Source: Stromatinia cepivora (taxonomy: Eukaryota; Ascomycota; Leotiomycetes; Helotiales; Sclerotiniaceae). Taken from it: a stretch of 64,000 nucleotides of DNA. A program made the translations under genes and the position numbers. Below, in pieces: positions 23,166-34,035 of this stretch. How positions within the stretch are numbered: position 1 is the stretch's first letter; every line of letters begins with the position of its first letter. The notes beneath the pieces are model-generated. The model was given only the letters and a program-made list of their open reading frames with translations. It did no database searches and was not told where the DNA came from. The stretch is from the NCBI GenBank assembly GCA_014898415.1, contig RCTD01000011.1, positions 124,001-188,000 of the forward strand. Direction: 5' to 3'.

Positions 23166-24297
23166 ATGCGTTCCCCTGTCTCAATTCTATCTTACAATCG
23201 TGTTAATTCGTTTTCATCACTTATTAGAAGGGCACCCCCCCAACCTAAAACCTCAAAATGCCCAACATATCATCGATATTTCTCCGACACCCGTGTCAAG
23301 TCAAGACAGGCTGCTGATGATCCAAACTTCACATCTATAATAGACAATCCTCCAAATCTAGTTCGGACTGGAAGAAGGCATGGGCCTGGTCTTATTATTC
23401 TGGGTAAGTCACGGGCTTGTCCAACCCCCACCACAAGATTATCTAACTCACATGCTCAACAGCTTTGATTCCTCTAACAGCGTTCGCCTTGGGAACATGG
23501 CAAGTCCAGCGTTTAGATTGGAAGTCAAAGCTCATTGCGAAATTTGAGGATCGCCTCGTTCGTGATCCTTTACCACTTCCTCCACATATTGATCCTTCAG
23601 CAATAAAAGAATTTGATTATAGGAGAATATTCGCAACTGGTCACTTTCGACACGATCAAGAGATGCTGATTGGTCCTCGCTTGCATGATGGGAAGGACGG
23701 ATATCTCGTCATTACACCCTTGGAGCGGGGTGGTAAGGGCACGAGTGTCCTTGTAAATCGAGGTTGGATCGAGAAGAAGTATAAGAAGCAAACAAGCAGA
23801 CCTGACGGTTTACCTCAAGGTGAGGTAACGGTCGAGGGCTTGTTGCGTGAACCTTGGAAGAAGAATTATTTCACGCCAGATAACAGTCCACAGACTCAGG
23901 AATTTTACTTTCCTGACGTTGAGCAAATGGCAAAATTGACAGGTAGCCAACCAGTCTGGATTGAAGAGACAATGGGTAAGAGATTCTTTTTATTGCATTT
24001 TAAATGACGTGTGGCTTACAAAATACAAGAGCCTGATCTTTTAATGGCTTGGGATCGCGCTGCACGCGGAGTTCCAATAGGAAGACCAGCAGAGGTCAAT
24101 CTCCGAAATAATCATACACAGTATATATTTACATGGTAAGCACCAGCAATTAGAAAACCTCTCCATGTGTGCTAACGCGAGTGACTCCCCCCAGGTACGC
24201 CTTAGCTGCTGCTACGTCGGTTATGCTATGGATGGTTGTAAAGAAACCCTCTGCAGATATCGCTCGACGAGTTCGTCAAAACAAAGAATGGTCTTGA
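23166..24297 (+). CDS. shy1: Shy1/SURF1, cytochrome c oxidase assembly factor
   Basis: Exons 23166-23403, 23463-23975, 24030-24135 and 24195-24297 join to 319 codons plus stop. An Arg/Ser-rich mitochondrial presequence (about 1-45) precedes the first membrane helix (IILALIPLTAFALGTWQVQR, about 76-95), which runs into the SURF1 signature GTWQVQRLDWK. The intermembrane-space domain contains the family blocks FDYRRIFATGHFRHDQEML, VNRGWIEKKY and GLLREPWKKNYFTPDN. The second helix is YALAAATSVMLWMVV near the C-terminus. Family knowledge: SURF1 promotes maturation of Cox1, with a role in haem a insertion. The length is normal. The stop is only 19 nt from the stop of the convergent CENP-T gene, so the 3' UTRs must overlap. 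Confidence 0.93.
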
Positions 24298-24316
24298 AGA
24301 TCGTGTATATTTTCTC

Positions 24317-25920
24317 TCATTTCTTTGGTGGTTTCTGTCGCGATCTATCTCCCGATTTCAATGGAGGGACCATTCTTACATCTTGTAAGAGCTCTCTAGG
24401 CAGCCGACTTTGTGCGAGAGAAAACGGCGTGGTTGTAGCATTGGTCTGGCGTTGTCTGTAAAATACTCAGCATGTGTCCAGGTCTTTAATCAAGTTCAGA
24501 TAGATACCTTTTCATGAGCATCAAAACATCACTCTCATCGATTGTTTTTCGCCCTGCGTGTTCAGAGTATGTGCCCAAATCATCACTAATCTGTTCGAAG
24601 AACCAGTCGGTTGCTTGCATAATCGCATCCAGAGCATCCCGACTCAACTTGTCTCCTTTGCTACCTCCATTCCGTCCCAAACTAATAGCATTCTTCTTTA
24701 CCACACCTAGGGGTAATGACGAGTATTTCAGCCCATGTTTTGAAATCTTATTCTTTTTCTGGAATGTCCTATGCGGAGTTTCAGACGTGGCCCTCTGAAT
24801 AGGTGCTGCCTTAGAGGTTTCGTCAACACTAAGGCGAGAGTTCTCAAATGTTTCAATTGACAGCCTTCGGGAGTCATGCTCGCCATTCATGGCTTCATCA
24901 TCCACCCCAAAATCATCTCCTTTGGTATTGTATGGGGGCGAAGAAGGTTCGTTCATAACAGAACTTCCAATTTGAGTAGTTTCGAGTAATGGAGAAGACT
25001 CAGGTTGCACTGGAACTTCTGGCTGCGGAACTGTGAACACAAAAGTTGCGTCTCTTTCCTCGAATGGCGAATTGTATGGTCTGATATCACTACTCCGGCC
25101 TGGTAGAAGAGAGCGGCGATGCAATCTAGTTTCGAACTCCCCTTGTATTCCTGCGCGGTCACTGGCTTACGTTAGTATAGAGAAGAAGACTATCGAAATC
25201 ATGCTCCTTGACTTACCTTCCAAAGAATGGGGAGTTTGCCATCTCTCGAAAATCATCATTCTCATAATCATTCCCATCAAATAAACTCGATTCCATGGCA
25301 TCTCCTCCAAGCTCCGCCTCATTCAAGTTTCCAAAACGGTCGCTTCCACGAATACTCCCAAAACTACCCCTTGAATATAGCCTGTTTGGCTTTTCATTGA
25401 CAGCTCTCCTTGGAAGCTCAATGGATCGCGTCGTCAAATTTTCGTCCTCGAGGGCCGCCAGGCTCGGAAGTAGAAGGCTTTCGTCATCCTCATTATCATC
25501 ATCGTCGTTCTCGTCGTCCAGGGGTAAAGAAAGTCGGGGGGGCACAAGATTCGGGCCGTCGTCAAAGTCATCATCTAAAAGTAGGGTTTGCCTTCTGGAA
25601 TTACTAGGTGCTCTTTGAGGGGATGGAACTGTCGGGCGTGTCTGAGGAGCTAAGGTCCTACTCAATAACCTCAATATATCACGGGGTGTCTCTCTTTGCT
25701 GTCTGCCACTTCGTCTTCTATCCTTTCCCGGAGTTAAACCTGCTCGTCGGGCCTCAACTTCTCGTAAAGCCGCCCTCCCGTGGGGTGTCAAAGCCTTAGT
25801 CCTAAGCTCTGAACCGCCTAGCCTCGAGCCACGACTGGGCGTTCTCGAATGGCTTGCACTTGCTGGAGATGAGCCAGCATGCAAGGTTCGGCGCAAAGGG
25901 GTTTCGGGTCTTTCAGTCAT
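24317..25920 (-). CDS. CENP-T (Cnn1/Cnp20), inner kinetochore histone-fold protein
   Basis: Exons 25920-25217, 25161-24508 and 24455-24317 join to 498 codons plus stop. The N-terminus (MTERPETPLRRTLHAGSSPA) has the TP-RRTL pattern typical of the CENP-T tail, followed by a long disordered region with an acidic Asp-rich stretch. The histone fold starts at about 407 (LSRDALDAIMQATDWFFEQI). It then shows DLGTYSEHAGRKTIDESDVL, then KRQRQTN, then PFSLAQSRLPRELLQDVRM, which is the diagnostic CENP-T C-terminal extension. The last exon carries this extension and is required. Family knowledge: CENP-T pairs with CENP-W at centromeres and recruits the Ndc80 complex through its N-terminal tail. The start at 25,920 is the first true ATG; the upstream frame begins with TTG. 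Confidence 0.92.
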
Positions 25921-26428
25921 ATTACCATACGTTTCCAATTGCAAAATAGATACGATGTCTATGTGTGTATCCGCATCTGCCTCAACCTGAAGTTAAGTCA
26001 GATATCAATGATGGAATTAAAATAACTACCTAGCATGTTTAGACAGACGCGTCCAGAACAGTAGGTATGTATGCGCGAAGCTGTGGCTGTGGCTGTGGCT
26101 ATGGCTGTGGCTATACCTTATCTTATCTTAGCGTTGTCGAGCGATATGTACCTTGTAGTTGTGGATCCGCAAGGCTTTCAGTAATTTTTTGAAAATCATT
26201 GGAACTTTCATTTCAAAGTTCCGTTCCGTCATCTTCATTTTCAATCAAAAGGCTTCAGAATTAAATTCAGTGTGTGCTACAACTAACGAGCGCAACCTCA
26301 AAACGACAACTTACATAGGGAACATTATACAATTCTACATACAATTTAAATACAATCTTACACCAATTCCTACTTCAGAAAGTTTTCCACCTTGGTCCAG
26401 CTCAGGCTCATATTATCACAATATCACA
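25921..26428. promoter_or_regulatory. Divergent promoter, CENP-T and cms1, with hexanucleotide repeat
   Basis: This 508-bp spacer lies between two divergent genes. At about 26,080-26,113 there is a GTGGCT hexanucleotide run with interspersed ATGGCT variants, next to a CTTAT repeat (26,117-26,131). The cms1 leader (26,159-26,428) is AC-rich. The longer open frame there starts upstream of the real ATG and is UTR. Confidence 0.5.
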
Positions 26429-27417
26429 ATGTCAAACGAAAGTGAACTTCAAGATCCCTTAATAGAAGAAGTGAAAGCTCCAATACCCCAATCTGGATCC
26501 GAAAAGTCCGATAAAACAAGTACGAACAAAAGAAAGCGAGGGGGAAATCATGATCAAGAGGTGCCCAAGCAAAAAGTCAACATAGCCGGGAAAAAGAGGA
26601 AGCACAATTCTTTCGATGACGAGGATGTTGATGTCGAAGCTGGTCTCAACAATGCAATCTCAAAAATGAATGACCATTTATTGGTTGATTATGTCGCCAG
26701 CCAGACGAGGAGATACGAAAGTGATCTCAGTTCTGTGGAATTAGAAGATCGATATTTGCCAGGTTAGTAAAACCTGCTCCTATTCCTCAACACGCATGAG
26801 GTTAGCTAATGTATTGCACATTTGAATAGTATCTGCTGTTCGGGATACTACATCATGGACGAAGCCACGAAATCTTGATAACCTGCCTGAGTTCTTGGAG
26901 AAGTTTTCTGGTAATCCAACAAAACTTTGGTCAGCATCGAAGAAGAATGGATCACCACATACAGTCATTGTCACTGCCGCGGGTCTCAGGGCAGCCGACG
27001 TCGCTAGGTATGATCCTACTCCTTTATTTCACTATTGAAATCGACATCAATAGCATATAATCCCTCATCTGACAATCACATAGAGCTGTACGAAAATTTC
27101 AGACCAAAGACGTGAAAGTTGCAAAGTTGTTCGCGAAACACATCAAGCTTAAGGATTCCATTGGATTTCTCAAGTCTTCAAGGACGGGGATTGCTGTCGG
27201 TACACCTCAAAGATTGAAGGACTTGATGGATGAAGGTTCCCTTGCGGTTGATAGATTAGAGAGAATCGTCATCGACGCCTCGCATATCGATCAGAAAAAG
27301 AGGGGTATACTTGAAATGAAAGAGACGCAGATTCCTTTAACAACTTGGCTGGGCCAGAAACCTTTCAGAGATAGATATGAAAGTGCTACGGATAAGTTGC
27401 AAGTTTTATTTTATTGA
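26429..27417 (+). CDS. cms1: Cms1/CMSS1, 90S pre-ribosome-associated protein
   Basis: Exons 26429-26762, 26830-27007 and 27084-27417 join to 281 codons plus stop. The basic N-terminal third (KRKRGG, then KQKVNIAGKKRKHN) looks like a nucleolar localisation region. The Cms1 domain, a degenerate DEAD-helicase-like fold, covers about 85-281. Its blocks are PEFLEKFSGNPTKLWSASKK, HTVIVTAAGLRAADVARAVR, KHIKLKDSIGFLKSSRTGIA, VGTPQRLKDLMDEGSLAVDR and LERIVIDASHIDQKKRGILE. VGTPQRL and IVIDASHID correspond to helicase motifs Ib and II without the DEAD box. Family knowledge: it is found in the small-subunit processome/90S pre-ribosome. It has the usual length. Confidence 0.92.
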
Positions 27418-27797
27418 CTGCAATCGTCGAATCTTAGCAAGCAAACTTGACTATAGAACTCTTAATGTAAGATAATAACGTAATCGGAGGAAGGTGCAAA
27501 TGCCCCGTGCAATTCTGGCGTGATATAGCAAGTTCGCACTGCAGGAATGTTCGAAAAGGAAGTTCCTATCAACTGAGACCTATTTGTATGAAGCTTTCTT
27601 GTCTTAATTTGATCCTCATCCCGCCCGCTCTCATTCTGCGTACTTCGACACAACTATACCTCGTTTAACTGTCTCACACATTCATTGAAACCGTTTCTCA
27701 AAACAACGATCCTTTACAACAGAATTCATAGCGTTTCAAGTTCTTTTGGCAACTTTCTTGTGAATCTAGGGTCACTTGTGCCCGAGCTAGGTGTATT
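27418..27797. other. Intergenic between cms1 and the CFEM gene
   Basis: This 380-bp gap lies between co-oriented genes. It holds the cms1 3' end and the CFEM promoter. No gene or repeat is recognised. Confidence 0.55.
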
Positions 27798-28602
27798 ATG
27801 CGGCGTGCTATCTTACTGATAGCCATGGCAATGGCGAATGGCCCCGTTACAAGTGATGGAAATTTTCCTGCTCCCGGTAAGGATGTTTTCGAAGAACTGA
27901 GTGTACCACATTGACATCTGTTTGCAGGTTGTGCGGCGCGTTGCTGGGAAAACACGAAATATATCAGTAAATGCGCGGATAAGAGCACATGTCTTTGCCA
28001 TGATGCAGAATATCAAAACGTTGGTCGCACTATTAACTCTTTGCCCTAACATCCAGCACCCAGCAGCAAGATAGCCACCATGTAATCCTTTTATATCAGA
28101 GCTGACCTATTTGCTGCAGTCCATTTTCAAATGCATATATTCCCAATGCGATACTGCTCATTTTGGTTCCGCACTACATCATACCATAACTCGATGTGTT
28201 GGCGTTGCCGACAACCTTCTAGTAGTGCCTCCTGTCTCCAACCACGATTCTCTGCGCCGAAGAGAAGCTGAATACCTCCGAGGGGTGAAATCAGAAGACC
28301 CAGAATCTATTGTGGGATATCCAACACTGAGCGGACTTCCGATCCAAAGTGCTTTGCCACTTACATCTGACGTAGCTTTCTCATCAATACCACCTTTGTT
28401 ATACCTTACGAGAGATACTGTGAGAGCATCAGCGACAGCATCCGTCACAACTCCTGTTAATTCGGCTCGAACAACATATGATACGGCCCCAGAATTCATC
28501 ACGGCCAGTCCTCTTCTTTTTACAGGTGGTGGCCTCAAAGTGCTACCTAGTATATTATTCCTATCCTCAGCTGCGATTTCAGGATTATACTTGGCGGTTT
28601 GA
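27798..28602 (+). CDS. Secreted CFEM-domain protein, probably GPI-anchored
   Basis: Exons 27798-27876, 27928-28019 and 28120-28602 join to 217 codons plus stop. The start ATG gives a short signal peptide (MRRAILLIAMAMANG). The CFEM domain has eight cysteines in the expected order: CAARC, SKC, TCLC, KC, SQC and RC. The CADKSTCLC loop carries the Asp that coordinates haem iron in characterised members. A Ser/Thr-rich stalk and a C-terminal hydrophobic tail (LPSILFLSSAAISGLYLAV) suggest a GPI anchor signal. Family knowledge: CFEM proteins act in haem uptake, cell-wall integrity or host interaction; which applies here is unknown. The second intron has a weak donor (GTTGGT) but a good CTGAC branch site and acceptor, and the join reproduces the family spacing. 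Confidence 0.82.
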
Positions 28603-29241
28603 TTACCAGAATAAAATCCGACGGAATTTCTGGATTTCAATTGCAGGGGGAGTGGCTGTCTTTCAGAGTAGTGTGGAGTAATGGGACTGGTACATGAAGC
28701 ATGGATTTATCAGTATTTGGTATAAGCAACCGCCTGATAATTATAAGCCAAGGATGAAAGTAAGATATTATAAGGATGAGGGTCCATAATAGCCATCTGT
28801 TTCGAGGAATGGAGACCAAATACATTTAGCAATGAATAAACTTACATAAGTGGTCTAAGTTTGGCAATAGATTTTTTGAGCTATAAAATTAGGTCATTAC
28901 AGGATACGAAATCCTTACATTGAAATAAAATAAGTATGTAGATATCAGTAAAGAATGGATTAATTGTACAATCTCTTGATCTCTTTTCGGTCAAAATTTG
29001 GAATTGACCAAAAGCAAGTGCTTTCAAAACCACGTGATATATAATCTGAATGTTCATTATGTCAGCTTAGTGCTAATCTCTGTCACCGCTATGGGCAGAA
29101 TATTTCTCGCGACAAGGAATTACCAAACTAGGTACTCAAAAATTGTTTGATCGGGTCTTTAGCATTTCAATACTTGATTGAATCTTCGTAATTATATTTT
29201 TTAACCCATTCGCACATCAATTATCCGCTCGTTTACTCATT
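28603..29241. other. Intergenic between the CFEM gene and nop6
   Basis: These 639 AT-leaning bases contain no supported gene. They hold the 3' flank of the CFEM gene and the nop6 promoter. The CFEM reading frame does not continue past 28,602. Confidence 0.55.
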
Positions 29242-30395
29242 ATGGGATTTGGTGCAGGAGCCTCTAGAGCCGAGAGAAAGGCAAAAAAGCGCAAGCTCGA
29301 AAATTCGATTCCCGATATACCTGATGACATCGATACAGAATCCAATAATGACAGCGCTATTTCGACGAAGAGGAAAAGAACCTTAGAAGATGGTGCGAAT
29401 GATGACCAAACTATCCCTCTAGACCAGAACGGAGAGATCGCAAAGAACAAGGAGTTCAATCGCAAGTCCAAGAAAACTAAAACCTCTTCAGCCGAAATGC
29501 CTTCACTGCTTGTGCAGATTGAAGAGCCATCCCATGTAACGGAAGTTGAACTTGCTCCTAAAAAGTCGAAGAAGGAAAGGAAAGCAGAGAGAAAAGCGAG
29601 AGAGGCTGCTGAAAATAAAATACCCACAACCCAAGAGGCGGAAACTGCTGCCAGAGGCAATGCTACTGAACACTCTGATCAAACCACCGCCGAGAAGAAA
29701 CGTGCGAAAAGTAAGAAGCAAGGAGATGTGCCTAGTGCAAATGCAGAAAGCAAGGCTGCAAGGTTCATCGTGTTCATTGGTGAGATACCTTCTCTACTGG
29801 AAGTAGTAGTATGCTGGATTAATATAAGTCATTAGGAAACCTTCCATTTACTGCTACGACTGCATCAATAAAAAACCACTTTGCTGCTGTCAAACCTGCC
29901 TCAGTTCGTCATCTTACAGAAAAGGGAAATCCTACTAAATCCAGAGGTTGTGCGTTCCTCGAGTTTGAAGGTTATGATCATATGAAAACTTGTCTCAAGC
30001 AATTTCACCAATCCACATTCAATGATGGTATTTCGGCACCAAGAAAGGTCAACGTTGAACTGACGTGAGTGACATCTATCCTCTATCATTGGTGTGCCAT
30101 CTAACTGCTATAAAGTGCCGGAGGTGGTGGTAACACAAAAGACCGCCGGTCGAAAATTAAAGGGAAAAATGAGAAACTGAATGAACAACGTGTAAGACAA
30201 GCACAAGAGGTAATGATTCTCCTCATTTGCATGTTCATATCGCTGGGCTGCAACAACTCTCAGGCAAGGTGCTAACAGAAATGCCAGGCCGATAATCCGA
30301 AAGTTAGTAAGAACAAAGCAGTCGAGGGGGCACAGCATGTGTTGGCTGAGGATAGTGGAGTGCATCCGAGTAGGAAAGCAAGAATCGGTGGATGA
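29242..30395 (+). CDS. nop6: Nop6-like nucleolar RRM protein
   Basis: Exons 29242-29779, 29836-30064, 30116-30209 and 30288-30395 join to 322 codons plus stop. The first ~170 residues are a charged, Lys/Glu-rich region with several nuclear-localisation-like clusters (RKAKKRK, KRKR, KKSKKERKAERKAR). One RRM spans about 174-256: RFIVFIGNLPFTATTASIKN is RNP2 and SRGCAFLEFEGYDHM is RNP1; the first intron splits the RNP2 glycine. The tail AGGGGNTKDRRSKIKGKNEK and the ending HPSRKARIGG match fungal Nop6. Family knowledge: it binds rRNA precursors and snoRNPs in small-subunit biogenesis. Its pairing with cms1 two genes away, both 90S factors, may be coincidence. Confidence 0.88.
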
Positions 30396-30802
30396 ATTAT
30401 GATACCCGTTTGCAATTTCATATAAATTGGAGGCTCAATCAATCAGGAAACCGTCTTCAGCATTAATGGAATTTATGATCCTTATTTATTTATTCATTAC
30501 TCCATGCATTTATCTTGACTTATCTACATAAAAGGAGATATCTTCGGTATCTTCAGGGATGCATGCTGCATCGATATATGCTGCCACATCCATGCAATGC
30601 CAAATTCTACAGCATAGAAATGAAAAAGTCAAGAAACAGAAAAAGCTTGATATTAACCCATTCGTATTTCCAGCACCTTACTCCTCAAAATCCTCCATCT
30701 CCAGTTATCGGAGAGGCTGAACCAATTCCAACCATATCATTCGTAGTAATCGATGATGTGCCTATAGGTTATCACCTGTCATTGTCTCCAATCGATCTTA
30801 CT
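30396..30802. other. Convergent 3' region, nop6 and rac1
   Basis: These 407 bp lie between two tail-to-tail genes. A + frame at 30,515-30,859 is the shadow of the rac1 end. I see no other feature. Confidence 0.6.
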
Positions 30803-31709
30803 TCACAGAACTGTACATTTGGACTTCTTTGGTTTTGGTGCTTGTTGTTGTGGACTTAGAACAGCACTTTGGTCCAGTTAGCTGATCACTGTCATATCGC
30901 GCAACAGGGAACATGTCTTACCGGATTGCTTCATCAAATACACTCTTCAGGTTTCTTTGTGTGAGGGCAGAACATTCCAAGTATTTGTGTGCCCGGATCT
31001 CTTTAGCGACAACTCTTGCCTGGTCATAGGTTACAGGCTCCATTCGTTTGGATCGAAGAGATTCTTTCGTAGGCTCATCATCTCGAAGATCCAACTTTGT
31101 TCCGACAAGAATGATTGGAACACCGGGCGCATGATGGGATATCTCGGGAAACCACTATTGTTCAATTGAGTTAGTGGAATATGATCATAAATCTTCCGCG
31201 GATGTGTGGGGTTCCAATGCATACCTTTGCTCTGACGTTGTCAAAAGATGGAGGGCTGACAATCGAAAAGCAAATCAAAAATACATCTGTTTGCGGATAG
31301 GAAAGTGGGCGCAGTCTGTCGTAATCCTCTTGTCCAGCAGTATCCCACAAACCAAGGCTTATTGGCTTCCCATCAACCATCACACTTGCCGAATAATTAT
31401 CGAATCTGACTATGTTAGTATCCAACCTTAGTGTAACCAAGCATCCATACTCACACAGTGGGAATATATTCTCCGGGAAATGCATTAGTAGTATACGAAA
31501 TTAGAAGGCATGTCTGTTAAATAATGTAAGTGATTGAGTTAAATATGCATTGATAAACTGGAGAAATACCTTGCCAACAGCTCCATCTCCTGTCACAACA
31601 CACTGTTCACAGATAAGGTCAGTTTCCTTACTCAACACACCATGAGATCAATATTTCCCAGGGATATAATAAATCTGACCTTTAAGGATTGAGTTCCTGG
31701 CGCTGCCAT
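30803..31709 (-). CDS. rac1: Rac1, Rho-family GTPase
   Basis: Six exons, 31709-31680, 31602-31570, 31513-31455, 31405-31225, 31154-30922 and 30866-30803, join to 199 codons plus stop. All G motifs are present: GDGAVGKT at 15-22 (P-loop), YIPTVFDNY at 37-45 (switch I/effector), [20 protein letters not shown] (switch II), and TKLDL and CSAL for guanine recognition. The end is KKSKCTVL, with a basic cluster followed by a CaaX box whose final Leu predicts geranylgeranylation. The sequence is closest to Rac rather than Cdc42 or Rho1. Family knowledge: fungal Rac1 controls polarised growth, NADPH oxidase and hyphal branching. The first two exons are tiny (10 and 11 codons). It is the last intact gene before the AT-rich block. 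Confidence 0.95.
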
Positions 31710-32390
31710 TTTCTGATCTTGGAAATGACTTTTTGAGTGTGCTTGTATTGGTCGGTTGGTCGATCGTTGTATATGTAGGATGGACGAGTCAAATGGTTGT
31801 TGTAATTATTATGAGAATAGCTCTGCATGATTGTTAGATTCTTGATACAACGGAAGCTGATTGTGCGGGTCTTTGAATGAAAAACAAGATGTGCAAACTA
31901 AGTCTGCATAGAGATTTACCTTTTCAGTGGACCCTATTTCGAAAGTATTGTTGATTTCAATTGAAGAAGCTGTGCAGAATCGTTTTGTTGTAGTGTTGGT
32001 CTGATTTCATTCAAGTTGATGTTGGCTAGATGGTAAATGCCGATCTTCAGTTATTATTATCTTTTAAGTCGATGAGTAAGGCCGACCTATTGATGATTGT
32101 GAGAATATTTTGTAAAAAGTAGTTTGACTGATAGCAAGATGAGAAAAGTCGCAATTATGGATTAAAAGGCGAGCAAGACTTTGCTATGATCTGTTGTTGA
32201 GACAAAGCATGAAGCCTGAGCGCGGCAGGCTACTGAGCACATGAGGCAGATCTGTAACTGCAACGCTTACGATAAAGCCATTAGCCACGGGTCTACTTCG
32301 CTGATGGGAGCTAAACCCACAGAAGCTCTTAGAATATAAGAACGATATATAATAAAGGTGATTTATCAATACTTTTGAGCTCAAAAAATT
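31710..32390. promoter_or_regulatory. rac1 5' region up to the AT-rich boundary
   Basis: This is normal-composition DNA upstream of rac1, probably holding its promoter and a long 5' UTR. A minus-strand frame at 32,184-32,384 has no family character. Composition collapses to A/T just after about 32,390. Confidence 0.5.
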
Positions 32391-32654
32391 GTGTAATTCT
32401 ACTATGATGAGATATTAAGTATTTGAAATAATTTAAAAGAATATAATAATAAGAATAAAATAATATTAAAAAATATTTTATAAAAAAAATTTATATAAAT
32501 ATTAAATATAAAAAAATATTACAATTATATATATATATCAATGGGAAATCTTATTAGATAGCGGTTTGTATATAAAATATCAGTTTCTAAATAAAGAAAT
32601 ATATTCATTAGTTTAGAAAGTTATAAAAAGATCTCTTTATATAATATATAAAAA

Positions 32655-32997
32655 TGTTACGAGGGTAGCCGTCTAGATCACGTGGAAGTGCTCTAGGCTC
32701 TCGAGGTAGGTTTATAACTAGGCGTCAAGCAGGGACTTAAGGTAATGACAATAATGATATGCTATTCGTAACTAATAGTAGAGTATACTAAATGATTGAT
32801 CTTGAGTACGAAGCTCTATATGAAGGAAATCCATCTTGATTATATAGACCTTTATGCTTCCATGATCACTGATGATCTTTTGTGATTACTAGTGATCACC
32901 TATACCACGATCCTTTGTGATCCTTAATGATCATTACTGATCACTTGTGATCACGTGCCCTGGTCATGTGATGATAGTTGTGTAGCCCGTCGTAACA
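32655..32997. mobile_element. Solo-LTR-like element, TGTTACGA...TCGTAACA
   Basis: This 343-bp island of normal GC sits inside AT-rich DNA. It starts TGTTACGA and ends TCGTAACA, perfect 8-bp inverted ends with the TG...CA borders of LTRs. It is flanked on both sides by AAAAA, compatible with a 5-bp target duplication, although the A-rich surroundings weaken that. The right half (about 32,860-32,960) repeats GATC and TGATCAC words. It carries few or no RIP mutations, so it inserted late or was too short to be mutated. Orientation is unknown because no internal region is attached. Confidence 0.6.
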
Positions 32998-33309
32998 AAA
33001 AAACGGAATCTATTGAAATATTATCATTTCTAATATAGTCTTGTATTTGAACTTAAAAAGAATAACTTTTTCATTCGATTAAAGAATAATAAAAAGTTTG
33101 ACTACTGTTTTATAACTAATTGATTCTTTATTATATGACTCTAATAAAAAAATATACAAAGGTAAAAAACTATTCTTAAGTAATTTGATTTGTTTTGAAT
33201 AAATATTATATTATATTGAATAGATTTATAAATATATATATAAAAGAAATAGTTTTATATAAAAATTATTAAAAATTATTAAAAATAATTAAAAATAATT
33301 TATATAAAC

Positions 33310-33380
33310 TATCACGGGACCGGTAAGCCGGCCCTTAGCAAAGCGAGAGCTAAGCCCTATCGGGCCTAGCTTCCGTATAT
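33310..33380. repeat. GC-island hairpin beginning TATCACGGG
   Basis: About 70 bp of GC-rich sequence lie in AT-rich DNA. CTTAGC (33,334-33,339) pairs with GCTAAG (33,349-33,354), and GGCCC (33,330-33,334) can pair with GGGCC (33,362-33,366). A CCGG-TAAG-CCGG hairpin lies just before. The first nine bases match the ends of the other short repeats at 33,786 and 38,685. The right end is undefined. Confidence 0.4.
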
Positions 33381-33785
33381 TCTATATTTAAACGTTACTT
33401 CTATTTGAAAATATATCACTTTTCGAATCATATCTTATTAATAAAAGTTATATTTATTATTTTATTTTCAATTCTATAATAAAATAACTTTTATTATTAT
33501 TAATTATATTATATTTTATTTTATTTTTATTGAATTATTAAAAAAGCTTCAAAAGTATTTTAATACTTATTTAATCGATTGATTAATATATTTATAAAAT
33601 ATAAATATATTATTATCTTAAATAAAAAGAATCAAATGTTATATATTATAAATATCAGTTTAAATATTATTAATATTGAATTAAATAATTATTGATTTAC
33701 CAATACCAAAAACTTACTATATACATTAGCATATCATAATTTATCCAATATAAATCAGAAAAAAAAAGAAACTCGTTTAAATGAA

Positions 33786-33888
33786 TGTCACGGGTTTATA
33801 ACTCTATAAAAGTAACTTGATATCGATCAAACTACTTTTATTCTTTTAGGGGTTTCGTGGTTCAGTGGTAGAGTTCTGGATCCGTGAT
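33786..33888. mobile_element. 103-bp MITE-like insertion with terminal inverted repeats
   Basis: The other arm of the inverted repeat lacks this piece and shows a single ATGAA at the site. Here ATGAA flanks it on both sides (33,781-33,785 and 33,889-33,893), a target duplication. The ends are inverted repeats: TGTCACGGGTTTATAACTC on the left against TATCACGGATCCAGAACTC from the right, counting one shared flanking base. Most differences are transitions. The interior contains a tRNA A-box-like segment (GTGGTTCAGTGGTAGAGTTC). Confidence 0.65.
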
Positions 33889-34035
33889 ATGAATCGCAAT
33901 CTAAATGATTTTATTAATCATTAATATTTTCTCTTAATATAAATCTTAAAACCTTAAACATATCTAATTTAGAATTTTTCAATAATTTAATTCATTCAAT
34001 TTATTTAATTCAATTCAACTCGACTTATTCAATTC

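Noticed and set aside
28637..31222. Several 60-85-codon frames opposite nop6 and rac1
   Set aside because: They are shadows of exons and introns on the coding strand, without motifs.
33838..33893. A functional tRNA-Gly gene
   Set aside because: Only the 5' half resembles a tRNA. No proper anticodon arm or B box follows, and the segment runs into the terminal inverted repeat of a short element.
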